Assembly: GCF_900108875.1 (NCBI RefSeq)
Contig: NZ_FNYJ01000001.1
Location: 558,001-622,000 of the forward strand
Direction: 5' to 3'
Length of the DNA: 64,000 nt
Origin: Pseudomonas sp. NFR16
Lineage (GTDB): Bacteria; Pseudomonadota; Gammaproteobacteria; Pseudomonadales; Pseudomonadaceae
The stretch's first letter is position 1, and every line of letters starts with the position of its first letter. The translations under genes and the position numbers were made by a program. Positions 37,203-44,578 of the stretch are shown piece after piece. Below the pieces are notes generated by a model, which ran no database searches, was not told the origin of the DNA, and saw only the letters and a program-made list of their open reading frames with translations.

Positions 37203-38061
37203 GCAACCGAGCGGCCGTGCGCGACAGGGCCTGCGTTATGGCCTTGCGCTGTTGGCCGGGCTGGCGGTCGTCTGCGGCATCTGGCTCTTGCCGCTGCTGG
37301 ACACGGCGGATCTGCAGGGCGGTCCGGTGCTGCAGGATGCGCGCAGCCACAACGTGTTGCGCATCGGCGTGCGCAGCTATCCGCGCCCCGGAAACAGCAC
37401 AGAGGCGCTGGTGTCCGAACCCGACGACATGGACGCCGAGCTGGCCCGGGCGCTGGGTCGCTATCTGGGCATCGACGTGCGCCTGAGCGCCATTCCCAAT
37501 GAGGCACTGGCGGATTACCTGAGCAAAGGCGAAGTCGATGCCGTACTGGTCGGCAGCCTTGACGTTCCGGCCCTCGAACGCCAGCGCGCCGCGTTGAGCG
37601 AGCCGCCACGGGCTTACCGCGAGGGTGGCTTGCTGAGCTTGCGCAACGCGCCGGTGCATTCGGGAATCAGCGGCCAGACCGTCTGCATTGCGTTCGGCAG
37701 CCCGTGGGCGGCAACGCTGCAACGTCAGGGCGCGCAGGTGCAGACGTTTGCCTCGAACATCCGGGCAGCCACCGCGTTCATGGCCGGTGAATGTCGGCTG
37801 CTTGCGGACGAGCGCAACGTGCTGGCGAGCCTGTTGCAGACCCCGGACTGGCGCTTTTACCGTCTGCTGCCGCAGGTACTCGACGCCAGCAGCGACGCGC
37901 GCGTTTACCTCGCTCGACCGGATCAGAAAACCCTGCGCGTCCTGCAGGCCGGGTTGCGCGACTGGCAATCGCGCGGCGGCCAGACCAAGGCGTGGGACTT
38001 GCACAGCAATGCCTTTCTGGTGGACAGCCTTAAGGTCGGCGACGGTCTGGTCTGCCACTGA
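37192..38061 (+). CDS. Membrane-anchored family-3 solute-binding-like protein
   Basis: A 289-residue protein (MPAEQPSGRARQGL..) with one hydrophobic segment at about residues 15-32 and no signal-peptidase or lipobox pattern, so it is probably tethered to the inner membrane. The rest is a PAAT-type (SBP_bac_3) fold: NVLRIGVRSYPRPG, VSEPDDMDAELARALGRYLGIDVRLSAI, DYLSKGEVDAVLVGSL, and a late GQTVCIAFGSPWAATLQRQG. This family normally binds amino acids, unlike the sulfonate-type permease it overlaps. Its place between two importer modules suggests a second receptor or an accessory sensor. The pentamer repeat at 38058-38087 includes its stop codon. Confidence 0.75.
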   Translation: MPAEQPSGRARQGLRYGLALLAGLAVVCGIWLLPLLDTADLQGGPVLQDARSHNVLRIGVRSYPRPGNSTEALVSEPDDMDAELARALGRYLGIDVRLSAIPNEALADYLSKGEVDAVLVGSLDVPALERQRAALSEPPRAYREGGLLSLRNAPVHSGISGQTVCIAFGSPWAATLQRQGAQVQTFASNIRAATAFMAGECRLLADERNVLASLLQTPDWRFYRLLPQVLDASSDARVYLARPDQKTLRVLQAGLRDWQSRGGQTKAWDLHSNAFLVDSLKVGDGLVCH

Positions 38062-38087
38062 CCTGACCTGACCTGACCTGACCTGAC
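38058..38087 (+). repeat. Six tandem CTGAC pentamers over a stop codon
   Basis: CTGAC is repeated six times without error from 38058 to 38087. The stop codon (38059-38061) of the preceding gene lies in the first unit, and every unit contains a TGA, so slippage would not extend the protein. Confidence 0.95.
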
Positions 38088-38107
38088 CGCAGCGAGGCGA
38101 GGATCAC

Positions 38108-38129
38108 CGCTGTTGCTGGAGCAACAGCG
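38108..38129. promoter_or_regulatory. Candidate enhancer (UAS) for a sigma-54 activator, copy 2 (perfect inverted repeat)
   Basis: CGCTGTTGCT (38108-38117) and AGCAACAGCG (38120-38129) are perfect 10-bp inverted arms around GG. There is no T tract, which argues against a terminator. It shares 17 of 18 central bases with the element at 33898-33915 and is 95 bp upstream of a GG-N10-GC promoter. Confidence 0.55.
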
Positions 38130-38222
38130 TGCCAGCAGTTGGGAGGAAAAACAGACAGTTACGACGCATTTGCGCCGTCAGCCAGAGCCATCGTATGGGC
38201 GGTTTGTCGACGTTGTTGGGAG

Positions 38223-38239
38223 TGGCACAAAGCCTGCAA
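38223..38239 (+). promoter_or_regulatory. Sigma-54 promoter of the amino-acid-type ABC importer operon
   Basis: TGGCACAAAGCCTGCAA has -24 GG at 38224-38225 and -12 GC at 38236-38237 with exactly ten bases between; TGGCAC is a perfect -24 box and CTGCA is one base from TTGCA. Transcription would start near 38250, about 80 bp before the first permease gene. Confidence 0.65.
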
Positions 38240-38327
38240 TCAGCGACAGATCACCTTTTAGTCGATTCTGGAGCTTTTGTGTCCCGCGTGCTGCCCCCGC
38301 AACCCCTCATTCAAGGTCGACGCTGAC

Positions 38328-38993
38328 ATGGCATTCGATGTCGCGTTCGCCTTGTCCACGCTTCCAGCCTTCATCACCGCCGTGGGCGTGACCTTGCAGG
38401 TCGGCCTGATCGCCATCGCGACGTCGCTGTGCGTCGCACTGATCAACGCTGCAATCGCGGCCTTTCAGATCCGCCCGCTTCAGCCCATCGTGCGTGCGTA
38501 CGTCGAGCTGGCGCGCAATACGCCGCTGCTGATTCAGCTTTTCTTCATTTACTTCGCGCTGCCCGCGTTGGGCGTCAAAGTGTCCGGATTCGCCTCGGCG
38601 ATCATCGCCATGACCTTCATGGGCGGCGCATACCTGACCGAAATCCTGCGTGCCGGGATCGAGGCGGTGCCCAGGTCGCAGATCGAATCGGGCCTGTCGA
38701 TCGGCTTGTCGCGCTGGCAATTGCTGCGCCATGTGGTGCTGCCGCAAGCTGGCATCCTCAGCCTGCCGGCGCTGTTCGCCAACTTCGTGTTCCTGCTCAA
38801 GGAAACCACCGTGGTGTCGGCGGTGGCGGTGCCGGAAATCCTCTACACCACCAAGAGTTACATCGCGTTGTACTACAAGACCTATGAAATGCTCGCCGTC
38901 ATGACTGGCCTCTGCGTGCTGCTGTTCGTGCCGCTTTCACTGTTGCTGCGGGTTGTGGAAAGGAGGCTCCAGCATGGCCAGTTCGGGTCTTGA
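38328..38993 (+). CDS. Polar-amino-acid-type ABC importer permease 1
   Basis: A 221-residue permease of the His/Glu/Gln/Arg/opine family. Family motifs: VGVTLQVGLIAIATSLCVA, VELARNTPLLIQLFFIYFALP, GAYLTEILRAGIEAVPRSQIESGLSIGLSRWQLLRHVVLPQA (ATPase-contact loop). ATG 38328 opens directly on the first helix; the frame is open from 38277 but that start would add a Cys/Pro-rich stretch without a ribosome site. It overlaps the second permease by 20 bp. Confidence 0.9.
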   Translation: MAFDVAFALSTLPAFITAVGVTLQVGLIAIATSLCVALINAAIAAFQIRPLQPIVRAYVELARNTPLLIQLFFIYFALPALGVKVSGFASAIIAMTFMGGAYLTEILRAGIEAVPRSQIESGLSIGLSRWQLLRHVVLPQAGILSLPALFANFVFLLKETTVVSAVAVPEILYTTKSYIALYYKTYEMLAVMTGLCVLLFVPLSLLLRVVERRLQHGQFGS

Positions 38994-39633
38994 GCTGTTA
39001 TGGATCAGCGCCCCGCAGCTTGCACAGGGCATTGGCCGCACGCTGGGGATCTCGGCGCTGGCCATCGTCTTCAGCGCAGTGGGTGGCCTGATCTACGGTG
39101 TGCTGCGCAATCTGGGCATTCGCTGGATCGATTGGCTGCTGCTGGTTTACCTGGAGCTGTTCCGGGCCATTCCGGTGCTGGTCTGGCTGTATCTGTTTTT
39201 CTTCGGACTGCCGATTTTTCTTGGCTGGAGCATTCCGGGATTCTGGTGCGCCGTGCTGGTCCTGTCGTTATGGGGCGCGAGCGAAACCGGTGAGGTGGTG
39301 CGCGGTGCCTTGCGCTCGATTCCTCGCGGTCAGCGTGAAGCCGGCCTGTCGATTGGTCTGGGCCAGGTTCAGCTGTACGGCCGGGTGCTGTTGCCGCAGG
39401 CGCTGCGGCGCATGACGCCGCCGATGATCAACGTCTTCACCCGCCTGATCAAGACCAGCTCGCTGGCGGTGCTGATTGGCGTGGTGGACGTGATCAAGAT
39501 CGGCCAGCAGATCATCGAGCGCACCTACGAGTCGGTGCTCATCTACGGCTTCCTGTTTGTGTTTTTCTTTCTGGCCTGCTACCCGCTGTCGGCGGTGTCG
39601 CGGGTGCTCGAACGGCGTTGGAATCATTCATGA
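38974..39633 (+). CDS. Polar-amino-acid-type ABC importer permease 2
   Basis: A 219-residue partner permease. Start ATG 38974 is preceded by AAGGAGG, one of the strongest ribosome sites in the window, 7 nt upstream. Motifs: GIGRTLGISALAIVFSAVGG, YLELFRAIPVLVWLYLFFFGLP and ASETGEVVRGALRSIPRGQREAGLSIGLGQVQLYGRVLLPQALRR. The conserved 'ELFRAIPVLVW' and 'SIPRGQREAG' mark the same family as permease 1. The stop overlaps the ATPase start (ATGA). Confidence 0.9.
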   Translation: MASSGLELLWISAPQLAQGIGRTLGISALAIVFSAVGGLIYGVLRNLGIRWIDWLLLVYLELFRAIPVLVWLYLFFFGLPIFLGWSIPGFWCAVLVLSLWGASETGEVVRGALRSIPRGQREAGLSIGLGQVQLYGRVLLPQALRRMTPPMINVFTRLIKTSSLAVLIGVVDVIKIGQQIIERTYESVLIYGFLFVFFFLACYPLSAVSRVLERRWNHS

Positions 39634-40391
39634 GTGCGTTGATAGAACTGTCCGGTTTCAGCAAGCGTTTCGGCGCGGTGCCGGTGCTGCAAGACATCGA
39701 CCTGAGCGTGCGCGAAGGCGAAGTGGTGGTGATCCTCGGCCCCAGCGGCTGCGGCAAGAGCACCTTGTTGCGCTGCCTCAACGGCCTTGAGCTGGGCCAT
39801 GCCGGGCAGTACCGCTTCGGCGGACTCGAGTTGTCGGCCAATGCCGACTGGCGCCAGGTGCGCCAGCAGATCGGCATGGTGTTTCAGAGCTACCACCTGT
39901 TCCCGCACATGACCGTGCTGGACAACATTCTGCTGGGACCGGTGAGCGTGCAGAAACGCGCGCGCAACGACTCGCGTCAGCAGGCCGAAACCCTGCTCGC
40001 GAGGGTCGGCCTGCTGGACAAGCGCGACGCCTTTCCCCGCGAGCTGTCCGGTGGGCAGCAGCAGCGGATCGCCATCGTCCGCTCGCTGTGCATGAACCCC
40101 CAGGTCATGTTGTTCGATGAAGTCACCGCCGCCCTTGACCCGGAAATGGTCAAGGAAGTGCTGGAGGTGATTCTGGACCTTGCCCGCAGCGGCATGACGC
40201 TGTTGATCGTCACCCACGAAATGGCCTTTGCCCGCGCGGTGGCCGATCGAATCCTGTTCATGGACGGCGGACGCATCGCCGAACAGAGCGACCCCGAAAC
40301 GTTTTTCAGTAACCCGCAGACCGCACGCGCGCAGCAGTTCCTGGAGAAGTTCTCCTACGTAGAAAACATGCCAAAAAGGAAAGCATCGTGA
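39630..40391 (+). CDS. Polar-amino-acid-type ABC importer ATPase
   Basis: A 253-residue ATPase. Walker A GPSGCGKST, Q-loop in IGMVFQSYHLFPHMTVLDN, signature LSGGQQQRIAIVRSL, Walker B VMLFDEVTAALDPE, H-loop IVTHEMAFARAVADR. FPHMTVLDN and the GGQQQR signature are typical of GlnQ/HisP-type ATPases. ATG 39630 overlaps the permease stop. The stop of this gene overlaps the GTG start of the binding protein (GTGA). Confidence 0.93.
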   Translation: MSALIELSGFSKRFGAVPVLQDIDLSVREGEVVVILGPSGCGKSTLLRCLNGLELGHAGQYRFGGLELSANADWRQVRQQIGMVFQSYHLFPHMTVLDNILLGPVSVQKRARNDSRQQAETLLARVGLLDKRDAFPRELSGGQQQRIAIVRSLCMNPQVMLFDEVTAALDPEMVKEVLEVILDLARSGMTLLIVTHEMAFARAVADRILFMDGGRIAEQSDPETFFSNPQTARAQQFLEKFSYVENMPKRKAS

Positions 40392-41224
40392 CGTTTAAAT
40401 CTGCCCTCGTTCTCCCTCTGATCGCCCTCGGTTTGCTGGCCGGCACTGCCGCGGCCCACGCCGAAGGCTATCTGGACAAAATCAAGGCGCGCGACAAACT
40501 CGTCGTTGGCGTCTTCAGCGACAAGCCGCCGTTCGGTTTCGTCAACGAGAAGGGCGACTATGTCGGTTTCGATACCGATCTGGGACGCCGCTTCGCGAAG
40601 GACCTGCTCGGCGACGAGAAAAAAATCGAGTTCGTGGTGGTCGAGCCGGCCAGCCGCATTCCGTTTCTGCAGAGCGACAAGGTCGATCTGATCCTGGCCA
40701 ACATGACCGTCACCCCCGAGCGGGCTCAGGTGGTGGACTTCACCCATCCGAACCTGCGCGTGGCAGTTCAGGCGCTGGTGCCGGACAACAGTGCGGTGAA
40801 GAACCTTGACGATCTGGCCAGCAAGACGGTGATCGTCACCACCGGTACCACCGCGGACATCTGGCTGACCAGGCATCATCCTGACTGGAAGCTGCTCAAG
40901 TTCGAGAAAAACTCCGAATCGCTTCAGGCGTTGGCGAACGGGCGCGGTGATGCCTACGCGCAGGACAATCTGGTGCTGTTCAGCTGGGCGAAACAGAATC
41001 CCGGCTATCGGCTGCTCCCGCAGAAGCTTGGTGAAGAAGCGCCTATCGGCCCTGCGGTGAAGAAGGGCAATACCGAGCTGCGCGATTGGGTCAACACTGA
41101 GCTGGCGACACTGGGTCAGGAAAAATACCTGCTCACGCTGTACAACCAGTATGTGCGCGACCAACTGGCCGAGGGCACCGACCCGGCGGCGGTCATCGTT
41201 GAAGGTGGCGCCTGGAAGCCCTGA
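40388..41224 (+). CDS. Amino-acid-type ABC importer periplasmic binding protein
   Basis: A 278-residue family-3 binding protein starting at GTG 40388, with AAGGA seven bases upstream. It has a Sec signal peptide (FKSALVLPLIALGLLAGTAAAHAEG, cut after AHA). The mature protein begins YLDKIKARDKLVVGVFSDKPPFGFVNEKG, has the signature GFDTDLGRRFAKDLLG, and then FLQSDKVDLILANMTVTPERAQVVDFTHPN and GTTADIWLTRHHPDWKLLKFEKNSESLQALANGRGDAYAQDN. It is last of the four-gene importer and the order permease-permease-ATPase-receptor is unusual only in placing the receptor last. The ligand is unknown; cystine or another sulfur amino acid would fit the neighbourhood. Confidence 0.92.
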   Translation: MTFKSALVLPLIALGLLAGTAAAHAEGYLDKIKARDKLVVGVFSDKPPFGFVNEKGDYVGFDTDLGRRFAKDLLGDEKKIEFVVVEPASRIPFLQSDKVDLILANMTVTPERAQVVDFTHPNLRVAVQALVPDNSAVKNLDDLASKTVIVTTGTTADIWLTRHHPDWKLLKFEKNSESLQALANGRGDAYAQDNLVLFSWAKQNPGYRLLPQKLGEEAPIGPAVKKGNTELRDWVNTELATLGQEKYLLTLYNQYVRDQLAEGTDPAAVIVEGGAWKP

Positions 41225-41255
41225 CCGGCTGCTGAGTCGAGCCTTGGGTTGAATG

Positions 41256-41302
41256 CGGCCTGTCGACAGTTGTGCGTGACGCGCCTGACTGCCCACAGGC
41301 CG
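41256..41302 (+). terminator. Possible long-loop hairpin after the importer operon
   Basis: CGGCCTGT (41256-41263) and ACAGGCCG (41295-41302) are perfect 8-bp inverted arms, but the loop is 31 nt and only TCTT follows. The surrounding 221-bp gap before the next gene shows nothing else clear. Confidence 0.3.
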
Positions 41303-41445
41303 TCTTGCATCCGGCGATCCGGTTTCAGACGCAACAGCGCGGGCGAAGCTGCCGTACGGTTTCACTGTTATCGGCACGGTGGCTGTGGCGTACTGGGCCC
41401 CTGAGACTTCTTGCAACACGCCCTTTTTGATGAGGAAGCAGACAG

Positions 41446-42219
41446 ATGAATGCGTTCGCGACGAAGGTAGTGCTCATTACCGGGGGTTCCAAAGGTATTG
41501 GTCTGGCCTGCGCCCGACAGTTTGTCGAGCAGGGCGCGCGCGTGGTGATCAGCTCGCGTTCGCAGGCCAATATCGATCAGGCCCTCAGTGAACTGCCCGG
41601 GGCGCAGGGCTTTGCCGCCGACCTGAGCGACGACACGGCTGCGGCGAATCTGGTCAGGCAGATGGAAGAGCAGGTCGGTCCCATCGACGTGCTGATCAGC
41701 TCGGCGGGCGCGGCGAAGCGTTCGCCGCCCGAGGAGCTGACCCCGGCGTTCTGGCGCGCAGCCATGGACGCTAAATTCTTCTCGACGATCAATGTGGTAG
41801 ATCCGGTGATCAAACTCATGGCCCGGCGCGGTTGCGGTGTGATCGTCAACATCATCGGCGCGGGTGGCAAGGTCGCCAGCCCGATTCACCTGGCTGGCGG
41901 TTCGGCCAACGCAGCACTGATGCTCGCCACCGCCGGGCTGGGCAATGCCTATGCGGCGTCGGGCGTACGGATCATCGGTGTCAATCCGGGGCTGACCGAA
42001 ACCGGCCGGGTCGGCGAAGGCATGGCCGCCGATGCCCGTCATGCGGGGATCAGTCCCGAGGCGGCGAAAGAGCGCGCCGTGAGCAAGATACCGCTCGGGC
42101 GCATGGCGCAGCCGGAGGAGGTCGCGCATCTGGTGTTGTTCCTGGCGTCCGGCAAGGCCAGTTACATCACCGGCACGACCGTGACGATGGATGGCGCGCA
42201 GCACCCGGTGGTGGTGTAG
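41446..42219 (+). CDS. Atypical SDR-fold protein lacking the Ser-Tyr-Lys triad
   Basis: A 257-residue protein with a full SDR scaffold: TGGSKGIGLACARQF cofactor loop, VLISSAGAAKRSPPEEL in the NNAG position, and a C-terminal RMAQPEEVAHLVLFLASGKASYITGTTVTMDGA. The active-site region is changed: the serine strand reads VNIIGAGGKVAS, and where Tyr-x-x-x-Lys is expected the sequence is AGGSANAALM, so Tyr is Gly and Lys is Asn. NAD(P) may still bind, but a normal dehydrogenase reaction is unlikely; a structural, sensor or other catalytic role is possible. The family resemblance is clear, so this is not frame error. It follows the importer operon by 221 bp. Confidence 0.88.
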   Translation: MNAFATKVVLITGGSKGIGLACARQFVEQGARVVISSRSQANIDQALSELPGAQGFAADLSDDTAAANLVRQMEEQVGPIDVLISSAGAAKRSPPEELTPAFWRAAMDAKFFSTINVVDPVIKLMARRGCGVIVNIIGAGGKVASPIHLAGGSANAALMLATAGLGNAYAASGVRIIGVNPGLTETGRVGEGMAADARHAGISPEAAKERAVSKIPLGRMAQPEEVAHLVLFLASGKASYITGTTVTMDGAQHPVVV

Positions 42220-42225
42220 CCGATG

Positions 42226-42546
42226 TTACCCCTCGGCCAGCCGGCACAGCTGGTAACCGATGCCGTAAATCGTGTGGATGAGGGGAAAGGCAGCGCCGTC
42301 ATCCACGATTTTTCTGATTTCGTGAAGCCGGGTGCCGACGCCGCTGGTGTTCTTGACGACGTTTTCGCCCCACAGAATCGCGGAAATCTCCTCACGACGG
42401 ACGACGCCCGGGCTGCGGCGCATCAGCAGGGTGAGTATCTCGATGTTGGTCGGGTTGAGCCTCAGCGGCCTGTCGTTGCGAAACGCTCTGAGTTTTTCCG
42501 TGTCGAGCATCAGGTCTTCCACGATCAACATTTCTACATCCGTCAC
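42226..42546 (-). CDS. Orphan OmpR/PhoB-type winged-helix DNA-binding protein (no receiver domain)
   Basis: A 106-residue protein that is only a Trans_Reg_C domain: MLIVEDLMLDTEKLRAFRNDRPLRLNPTNIEILTLLMRRSPGVVRREEISAILWGEN then TRLHEIRKIVDDGAAFPLIHTIYGIGYQLC. These are the strands, recognition helix and wing (HTIYGIGYQL, the usual RTVRGVGYRL wing) of OmpR-type response regulators. There is no upstream receiver or membrane segment, and none in frame. It could be a stand-alone regulator or the remnant of a longer one. It is convergent with the SDR (6 bp between stops) and downstream of ugd, 193 bp apart. Confidence 0.85.
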   Translation of the reverse strand: MTDVEMLIVEDLMLDTEKLRAFRNDRPLRLNPTNIEILTLLMRRSPGVVRREEISAILWGENVVKNTSGVGTRLHEIRKIVDDGAAFPLIHTIYGIGYQLCRLAEG

Positions 42547-42704
42547 CGAGACAATCCGCGCATGGTAGGCAGGCAGATGTAAAAAATTGGTTTGGTCGTC
42601 GTGAAGGGTGTGTCATTTTGCCAACTGCGGCTGGCAGGCGGTTCCAGCGGCGGTTGACCAGTCGGTGCATCGGGCGCCCTGCGTCGGGGCCGGGTGCAGG
42701 ATCA

Positions 42705-42723
42705 ATGCGCCGGATTGCCCGGC
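42705..42723 (-). terminator. GC-rich hairpin after ugd
   Basis: GCGCCGG / CCGGCGC, 7-bp arms with a 5-nt loop, 17 bp after the ugd stop (42740). No T tract follows on the minus strand, so it may only stabilise the transcript end. Confidence 0.35.
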
Positions 42724-42739
42724 GCGCAGCGGCAGAGTT

Positions 42740-44134
42740 TCAGAGCAGATGACCACTCGCCAGGGCCGGAAAGACGCTCCAGCGCTTTTGCGGTATCGGT
42801 AGATTGCAGGATTCGCCCCGGCCCATCGGGAAGTAATGAAAGCCTCGTCGGGCAAGCCGTTCCGGATCATACAGGTTGCGGCCGTCGAAGATCACCGGCG
42901 CGCTCAGGCGCTGCTGGATCAGCTCGAAATCGGGTGCCTTGAACGCTTGCCATTCGGTGCAGACGATCAGCGCGTCGGCACCTTCCAGCGCCGCTTCCGG
43001 CGTGCCCAGCAGCATGAGGTCCTTGCGGCGACCGTAGATCCGCTGGGTTTCGCCCATTGCCTCCGGATCGAACGCCCGCACGTTCGCACCGGCATCCCAC
43101 AGTGCCTGCATCAGCACGCGGCTGGGCGCGTCCCGCATGTCGTCGGTGTTGGGTTTGAACGCCAGGCCCCACAAAGCAAACGTCTTGCCGCGCAGGTGAC
43201 CTTGGTAGAACGCGTTGATGCGCTCGAACAACTTGTGCTTCTGCCGTTCGTTGATGGCTTCGACCACCAACAGCAGGTCGTTCGAGCAGTCGGCTTGCTG
43301 TGCGCTGCGAATCAGCGCGCGGATGTCCTTGCCGAAGCAGGAGCCGCCGTAACCGCAGCCCGGGTAGATGAAGTCATAGCCGATCCGCGAGTCGGCGCCG
43401 ATGCCGCGGCGCACGGATTCGACATCCGCGCCCAAGTGCTCCGCCAGTTCTGCGATCTGGTTGATGAAGCTGATCTTGGTGGCGAGCATGCAATTGGCGG
43501 CGTACTTGGTCAGCTCGGCGCTGCGCAGGTCCATGAACAGGATCCGGTCATGGTTACGGTTGAACGGTGCGTACAGTTCGCGCATGACCTGGCGGACGGC
43601 TTCGTTGTCGCTGCCGATTATGATGCGGTCGGGCCGCCGGCAGTCATTGACCGCGGAGCCTTCTTTGAGAAATTCGGGGTTGGAGACGATCTCGAATTGC
43701 AGCAAGCGTCCGGCCTGACGCAATGCCCTGTCGATGTGGCTGCGCAGGGCGTCGCCGCTGCCGACCGGAACGGTAGACTTTTCGACGATGATCAGTGGCT
43801 GACTGCGATGCCTGGCGATGGCCTCACCGACGGCGAAGAAGCCGCTCAGATCGGCCGAGCCATCTTCGCGGGACGGCGTGCCGACGGCAATGAACAGCAC
43901 GTCGGCGTGTTCGACCGCCCATTGCGCGTCGGTGGTGAATTGCAGACGCCTGTTGTCGAGGTTGTCGCGCACCAGAGCGGCAAGCCCAGGCTCGTAGATG
44001 TGCACCTGGCCCTGACGCAGCTGATGGACCTTGGCCTCATCGATGTCCATGCATACGACGTCGTGTCCCACCTCGGCAAGCACGGTGGCTTGCACCAGAC
44101 CGACATAACCACTTCCGAATACGCTGATTTTCAT
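42740..44134 (-). CDS. ugd: UDP-glucose / nucleotide-sugar 6-dehydrogenase
   Basis: A 464-residue enzyme of the UDP-glucose/GDP-mannose dehydrogenase family, which oxidises the sugar C6 alcohol to a carboxylate with two NAD+. The Rossmann start is KISVFGSGYVGLVQATVLAEVGHDVVCMDID. The catalytic cysteine is Cys266 in GYGGSCFGKD; other motifs are STVPVGSGD, SNPEFLKEGSAVND, FALWGLAFKPNTDDMRDAPS and IFDGRNLYDP. This supports UDP-glucuronate formation for exopolysaccharide or LPS; the family match to Ugd is better than to AlgD, but the nucleotide-sugar is inferred. It is 132 bp downstream of the cupin gene. The C-terminus carries a short extra tail after the conserved end. Confidence 0.93.
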   Translation of the reverse strand: MKISVFGSGYVGLVQATVLAEVGHDVVCMDIDEAKVHQLRQGQVHIYEPGLAALVRDNLDNRRLQFTTDAQWAVEHADVLFIAVGTPSREDGSADLSGFFAVGEAIARHRSQPLIIVEKSTVPVGSGDALRSHIDRALRQAGRLLQFEIVSNPEFLKEGSAVNDCRRPDRIIIGSDNEAVRQVMRELYAPFNRNHDRILFMDLRSAELTKYAANCMLATKISFINQIAELAEHLGADVESVRRGIGADSRIGYDFIYPGCGYGGSCFGKDIRALIRSAQQADCSNDLLLVVEAINERQKHKLFERINAFYQGHLRGKTFALWGLAFKPNTDDMRDAPSRVLMQALWDAGANVRAFDPEAMGETQRIYGRRKDLMLLGTPEAALEGADALIVCTEWQAFKAPDFELIQQRLSAPVIFDGRNLYDPERLARRGFHYFPMGRGESCNLPIPQKRWSVFPALASGHLL

Positions 44135-44266
44135 GTGACGAGTCCCTGCAAGACGCGCGGAAAGTCGGGGCGCAAGACGCCCACCTGTTTCAGCGTGCCA
44201 CTGGCAGTTTTCGATCCTGTGACGCTTTCATGCACATCCGATGTTGGGGAGTGCGTCGGACGTGAT

Positions 44267-44578
44267 TCAGACGCTGCCCTCGCTTTCCACGACCAGGATC
44301 CGCGCCTCGCCGATCGGATGAGCGACGTGCGCCGTTCCAACGGAGGCATAAAAGATATCGCCAGTTTCCAGCCGTACGGCTTTCTCGATGTTTTCTTCTT
44401 TGTAATGCATGTCGACACGCCCATCCAATACCACGAACACTTCCTGGCCATCATTGACGTGCCACTTATAAGGTTGGTCAGTCCAGTGCAGGCGCGTGGT
44501 TATTCCATTCATGTTGGCAATGTCCAACGCTGCCCATGGACGTTCGCCGGTAAATGTTTTACTGCGGATGATTTTCAA
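44267..44578 (-). CDS. Small cupin-fold protein (TTG start)
   Basis: A 103-residue cupin: residues after the start read KIIRSKTFTGERPWAALDIA, followed by the first cupin strand pattern KWHVNDGQEVFVVLDGRVDMHY and the second LETGDIFYASVGTAHVAHPIG. Cupins often bind a metal through His/Glu; here only some ligand positions (His in KWHV, Glu in QEVF, His in TAHVAH) are clear. TTG 44578 is chosen because AAGG sits 7 nt before it and the protein then begins as in homologues; the frame is open to an ATG at 44743 whose product would have an Arg/Pro-rich, unlikely leader. It lies upstream of ugd on the same strand; its function is unknown. Confidence 0.75.
   Translation of the reverse strand: MKIIRSKTFTGERPWAALDIANMNGITTRLHWTDQPYKWHVNDGQEVFVVLDGRVDMHYKEENIEKAVRLETGDIFYASVGTAHVAHPIGEARILVVESEGSV

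Noticed and set aside
38058-38087. CTGAC array as a CRISPR-like or phase-variable coding repeat.
   Set aside because: Five-base units without spacers, and each contains a stop, so neither CRISPR nor protein phase variation is possible.
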